Shown here piece by piece: positions 59,241 to 64,000 of a stretch of 64,000 bases of DNA. The DNA comes from Selaginella tamariscina (taxonomy: Eukaryota > Streptophyta > Lycopodiopsida > Selaginellales > Selaginellaceae), in contig PUQB01000325.1 in assembly GCA_003024785.1 (NCBI GenBank), forward strand, positions 34,630-98,629, read 5' to 3'. The position numbers and the translations under genes were made by a program. Within the stretch, counting starts at the first letter, position 1. Each line of letters starts with the position of its first letter. A model generated the notes under the pieces. It was not told where the DNA came from. It did not search any database and saw only the letters and a list, made by a program, of their open reading frames with translations.

Positions 59241-59689
59241 AGCTTAATATTGTAGGGGTTTTTATCGAGCTAGTATGCTTTATTTTGTTAAAGTGGGACT
59301 TATTTAGTAAAATGGGCACAATATAGCACGAGTCCACATGCCATTTTTTAATAGTTAATTAGTATTTACATCAATTTTTTAAATTATTTTTTATATTTAA
59401 TAATGTTATAATACACAATCATATATGCCATTTTTATTTTGCATTTAATAAGGCTATAACTTTAGTTTTTCCTTGTTATTTACAAAATGGCTTGTGGTTT
59501 CACGCCATAAGTGGGATAATGAAAATTCCCACTTTAATGAAATAAAGCATTAGTGTAGAGTAGAGAAAAAGAGAACTAAGAGTCTGGCGAGTATACTTAG
59601 CAAGAAACACATAAGGGTTTTACCTTATGTTTATTCAACTAAGTATATGTGCTAAGCCAAGTTTACTAATACTCGAGCAAGAGGGGATG

Positions 59690-59890
59690 ACAATAGGATC
59701 CAACAATACTCATATCCCGCATTTCACCACCGATATGCCAAAATAGTGCCAGACTTCATTTGACACAATTTTGTATATAGGTGTTGGAAATAAAGACCTA
59801 GTGCTCTTAGAATAAGAGAATTGCTTTGTTTTGTGGCACTATGGTGCTGGAGTTTGGCTCCGAAACTAGGTGTGCTATAGTTGGTATTAG
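59690..59890 (+). repeat. LTR 3' end followed by degenerate primer-binding site
   Basis: It matches the last 190 bases of the arm at 62100-62295 in the same orientation (TATCCCGCATTTCACC, GGAGTTTGGCTCCGAAACTA, GCTATAGTTGGTATTAGAGG). The final TTGGTATTAGAGG resembles the Met-tRNA primer-binding site. Upstream bases to 59241 show no clear match to the other copies. Confidence 0.65.
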
Positions 59891-60239
59891 AGGAATTGTC
59901 TCAACGAGTTCTATCCAACTTTTATTGGGGTTTTGACTTTAGTTGTATTGCAAAGACTCTTTGATGCGATCCAATCCTTTCCAGGCTAACTTGTCAACCA
60001 CATTTGTTGGTAAGGGGATTTGTAAACATGTTTGTCAAATGATAGAGAGCATGCTTGCAAATATAAGATGGTGAAACAAACTGTGCTAATGACGTTAATA
60101 CCTCTAAATGAGTAGCTACAGATGCTAGTAAAGGGGTTGAAGTTGATTCGGAGGAGGAATATGAGTTGGAACCTAAACAAGCAGCTATAATGACAGTTGT
60201 ACCACTACAACATTTAGCTTAAAAGATCGAGTTGGAAAA

Positions 60240-60960
60240 TCTGTGAGATGAGGTAAAGAGGTTGAAGAAGGAGAACAAGAAGGCGAAAAAGGAAGTAGAG
60301 GCAGCAAAAGTGGTGGAGGCTGCTAAAGCAACTAAAACAAGTAAGTTGAAGCAACTGAATTTGTCTTCGAATTATGAGGATGATGAAGTCCAACAAACGC
60401 CCCCAATTGCTAGGATTTCAAAGTTCAAGCCCCCCAAACCACCTAATTTTAGAGGCATGTGGGACTATCAAGTTTAAAAAGACTAAAGAACTACTTCATA
60501 GTGGCAGACATAGATGATCGTACGAAAGTTGCGTGTGCACAGTCCTTTTTTATTGAAATCCTTAACAAATTGTGATATCAAAACCAATATTTGATGTCTG
60601 AGTCCCAACCGTAGGGAATATGTAAAGCAACTACGTTGAGAGTGGTCTCGAGTTGCTGGAGCTATAGGGAAGGCTCAAGATCAATACTGGCAGGGATGTT
60701 ACCTATGTTGTGGGGAATAGGGTCTAGCTATCCTTTACAGAATTTGTCGCTCAAAACCTCTTTGTCCCAAAAGTTGTTACTACAATATATTGAACCCTAT
60801 CAAGTTTATGGCAAATTAGTGATGTATCCTATAAGTTGAGCTTCCAAATGAGTTGTCCCATAATATGATGTGTTTCATGTTAGTTTACTGGCACTATATC
60901 ATGCCAATGTAGAACAATGTATGGAAATCTGTCCACCTGGTTGATGGTGAATTTAAGTAC
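60240..60960 (+). pseudogene. Ty3/gypsy gag fragment
   Basis: The plus-strand read at 60262-60474 is Lys/Ala/Glu rich and ends ISKFKPPKPPNFRGMWDYQV. The KPPxFxGxxD motif opens the gag domain of many plant retrotransposons. Shifted frames downstream give EFVAQNLFVPK-like and YDVFHVSLLALYHANVEQC-like remains. It is broken and short. Confidence 0.65.
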
Positions 60961-61670
60961 GAAGTTGAAGCGATCTAGAGTTAAACGCTTTAAACGATGA
61001 GAATACCTCATGAAGTGGTGTGGTTACCCTACGTGCAAAGCTACTTGGGTACCTTTGGAAAATCTTACTTATGCCCATGAGCTTATCACGGAGTATGACG
61101 AATGTAGTAAAACTACGTTTTAATCTCTTTAATAAATTTTCAACTTATAAAAATGATGTTTTCTCAATCCTTGTTCCCTTAATATAATTATCTCATGACT
61201 TTTATATTATCCATCAACCAACCTCTTTGTCATTAGGCCAGTATAGATAGGCTAACTTTTATTGTGTGTGCATTAGGAAATCTCTAGTCATGGGGTAGCT
61301 ATTGTAGATTAGCCATACCACCCACCTCTTTGTCGATATCTCCTTTGTGTTACTTTTCTAGGTGTAGCCATGTAAACAACTAATTCTATCTATTTACAGT
61401 AGACTATTTAAACTTTATCAATATGTTTGGTTTTTTTACTCATGAGGGTTGGGCCTCTAGCTCTCTCTCTATGTTACCTGTGGGCAGGAATGTATCATGC
61501 CTTTATAAGCTGGTTGACAACCAGAGTAGCAAGGGTGGCTCAACTTTGTTGGTCATTTCCTTATTAGCAACAGCCAAAGGGTGTCTGAGTGTTAGCACAA
61601 TTTACATTAAATAAAGAGGTTGGTCCCTATCCCTAAACTCATTTAAGTTAATATATTTTATATAAAAATG
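60961..61670. other. Decayed retroelement interior
   Basis: A short plus-strand phrase at about 61000-61130 (RWCGYPTCKATWVPLENLTYAHELITEYDE, with stops nearby) resembles a chromodomain tail: WxP followed by ENL. The rest is unreadable. Confidence 0.45.
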
Positions 61671-61679
61671 CAAATCATA

Positions 61680-62295
61680 AACTTAATATTGCTAAATGGT
61701 AGTTTACCATGCCCCTGTGGCACCGTTTATTTCCCCCAATCTTGTTTGGTAGTTTAGCCCCTTTTGTCCATTTTTAATAAGTCCCAAAATTGTTATCTCG
61801 GCATATATTTGGAAAGTAGAGTACATCCTGATCCTAATGGTGTTGGTCCCACGTCCTAATTCACTAGTTAATGTCTTACCATTTTTGGAAGGTTTTCAAA
61901 ATAGCTCCAAAGACTATCTTTTGGGGCTGAGGTGAAAGCCCAAAGTGCTTGTCTCCTTGGGGGGGGGGGGGTTTAATGGGTTTCAAAAGCACAGCTTACT
62001 ATTTGAGGTTCAAGATTAACATACACTATATTGAGTCACTCTTTGTTCTACATCCGACTTGAGCCTAAGCTCAAGCTCCCTATTCCATGCTAGGAGGTGG
62101 AGTACCTATATCCCGCATTTTGCCACTAATATATCAAAATAGTGTAAGACCTCATTTAACACAGTTTTGCATGTAGGTTTTAGAAACGGGACTTGGTGCT
62201 CTTAGAGGAGAATTACTACCTTGTCCCTTGTTTTATGGCGCTACAGTGCCAGAGTTTGGCTCCGAAACTATATGCGCTACAATTGGTATTAGAGA
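61680..62295 (+). mobile_element. LTR-like arm with primer-binding site, plus orientation
   Basis: Reverse-complement partner of 58593-59240 over about 600 bp, with a G12 run at 61960-61971 where the partner has C7. It ends CTACAATTGGTATTAGAGA, a degenerate Met-tRNA primer-binding site. Confidence 0.75.
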
Positions 62296-63690
62296 TATAA
62301 TAATAGTTGCAAAGGGAAATATAAAACCTCTAAAGAAGAAGGTAATAGATCTATTTGAAACTGTAAAAACCATGCCAAAAATGAAATAGAAAAAAAGATT
62401 AGATAACCTATATATATTGTTATTTCAACAAGGAAATAGGGTGTTATAAAGTCTGGAATCAATGAGATAGTAACATTAAAAAAGTTGAATACTAAGTGGA
62501 AAGCAAGAAAAATTTACAAGGAGAAAATTTACAAAGAAAAATAATTTTAGGAATTATGGTGCACACATTGTTTTTTTGTTTTACACAAATGAGATGGGTA
62601 AAATTAAGAATTAGTTGGTATGCATTGAGGACCTTATTAACTACTCAATTACAATGGTAAAGAAGATAGTTAATAAATGGTTGGATTGCTATTTTCTACA
62701 TAAAGCTAACTTTTAACAATTTACAAACAATACCATCATTAGTATGTGTAAATTTATTAATCTTACATAATATTGAGTGATTATTCCTTTGGTTTCAAGA
62801 TCAATGAACTTAGGAAAACAAAGGTGTTCTTTAATTATTACAAAAAACTAATGACTTTTAATGTAGAAATTGATGATGAAAATGTCATTAGTGAAATCAA
62901 AGGTGGCAATTCTACAATTCATGGCAACATCATTCCACCAATAGGACTGATTATTTGGAATTCATTAAAGAAAACATAAAGCCACTTTACGATGATGATA
63001 CCAATATGCTACAAAGGTCAAAGATTTTGGACTTTCTTATACACTAAAAAAAAAGTTGTCTTGAACTTCTTCAGTAACTTTAGAAGCACATTATTAACAA
63101 TAGCTAATAATAACTGTCATGTGCTATCGTTAGAATAACACCAAGAAGTAATTGGAGTGTATTAAATGTAGACATCTAAAAGAAGTTCATCTGAAAGCTA
63201 AAAGAAGATGGGATCAGCTCGAGAGTGCTCTAGAGCTGAAGAGTGCAGTGTCTTCCCATATCCTTGTGAAGCTGACCAGAGAGCATGAGCTGTGCTCGGA
63301 CAGTGACAAGTCGCCCGCTAAACACCCCAAAATGCCTGAGAAGGGGTGTTGCTACAGTAACCAATTTTACAAGTGGAGAGGTTTATTTTCCAAGTGAGAT
63401 TGTATGTGAGGGTTTGTCGTCCCTCCCTTTTACTCAAAGAAACGAGAGATTTTTATTCAATGAGAATCCTTACATTTCGTAACACTGTCAATCAACCATT
63501 GCTCCACAAACATGCATATGTTTGAACTATCAATAACCCAACCAAAGCTGGAATACGTTCCTGTTGACCATGTAGAGCGTTCAGCTTTCTAACTTTGCTG
63601 GATGTTGCCTAACCTTTGGCTGGAACTTCGTCAGATCTACAAGATCTGTTGCCACAACAAGCTTCAAACACCCATGGCTTGCGAGCTCTC
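62296..63690. other. AT-rich spacer with short unassigned reads
   Basis: A plus-strand read at 62773-62976 (FNYYKKLMTFNVEIDDENVISEIKGGNSTIHGNI region) has protein-like composition but I do not recognise it; it may be a copia-type fragment (GNSTIHGNI resembles GKGTI/G-[TNS] protease-linker motifs). No other gene is seen. Confidence 0.35.
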
Positions 63691-64000
63691 TCACCCACTC
63701 CACACCTTCCTTGTCTCCCTCTTGATGGCTTTTTTATACCCACCCTCCTTGTGCAAAAACAGCTTGTTGAAGTCTAGTGAGGAGCAAGCGTCTTTGTAGT
63801 GTCCCATTTGTGCTGCACATATAACGAAAGTCGTTACTAACTCCCCACTACTTCCTCCTTCCCCATCTGCCCGCTGCACCGGATGCGTAATTGTGAGGAA
63901 CCACCACATATCTGGGCCGCAAGTCTTGTTCTTGCCCGTAGAAAAGAATGTATGAAAACAATCCTCGTCTTCGATCACACTCCGGATCCAGTCGATAAGC
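63691..64000 (-). CDS. Unrecognised ORF, open at the window end
   Basis: The minus-strand frame is open from base 64000 to a stop at 63691, about 100 residues. It contains LIDWIRSVIEDEDCFHTFF, CGPDMWWFL, ELVTTFVICAAQMGHYKDAC and a basic tail (KKAIKRETRKVW). Upstream coding sequence would lie outside the window. The base composition is higher in GC than its surroundings. I cannot name a family. Confidence 0.35.
   Translation of the reverse strand, partial: LIDWIRSVIEDEDCFHTFFSTGKNKTCGPDMWWFLTITHPVQRADGEGGSSGELVTTFVICAAQMGHYKDACSSLDFNKLFLHKEGGYKKAIKRETRKVWSG

Overview
The window is nuclear DNA of a land plant. The genes have short GT-AG introns, plant-type proteins (a cinnamyl-alcohol dehydrogenase, a PLAT-plant-stress protein, a plant-type TMEM147 and SNW/SKIP), plant telo-boxes (AAACCCTAA) around several gene starts, and Ty3/gypsy elements of plant type. 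A fungal/oomycete-like P-loop NTPase and very long dinucleotide microsatellites in introns make me lean weakly towards a seed-free plant such as a fern, but I cannot place the species.

Layout. 1-13.2 kb: two decayed minus-strand Ty3/gypsy elements. The first is interrupted at 4451-6005 by a miniature retroelement with inverted LTRs and a captured integrase fragment. 13.2-18.4 kb: AT-rich spacer with a plus-strand gypsy relic. 18.4-32.2 kb is a gene island: TRAP-beta (+), SNW/SKIP (-), an acidic protein (+), TMEM147 (-), a PLAT-domain protein (-) and a CAD-type alcohol dehydrogenase (+) whose introns are full of local satellites. 32.4-45.4 kb: a roughly 5.2-kb segment present twice in direct orientation. 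Each copy carries a putative plastid membrane protein and a large fungal/oomycete-like NTPase gene, both minus strand and both broken. The copies are separated by 2.4 kb containing an old retroelement relic. 45.4-50.6 kb: a solo miniature LTR and a deleted chromovirus with both LTRs and a 5-bp target duplication. 50.6-64 kb: mostly old repeats, with a GDSL-lipase pseudogene, minisatellites, a DNA transposon (MITE-like) at 57.2-57.9 kb, and LTR/gag relics.

The genes form no operon-like system. Two of them, TRAP-beta and TMEM147, act at the ER translocon, SKIP acts in splicing and transcription, and CAD acts in phenylpropanoid metabolism. Nearly every conserved gene needs one or more single-base corrections in short homopolymers to read through. 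This suggests an indel-prone long-read assembly, although the duplicated NTPase also carries a frameshift shared by both copies that looks like real decay.

The most interesting items are the CAD intron 3 satellite, which has multiplied the 3' splice site together with the start of the next exon; the duplicated fungal/oomycete-like NTPase; and the inverted-LTR miniature retroelement.
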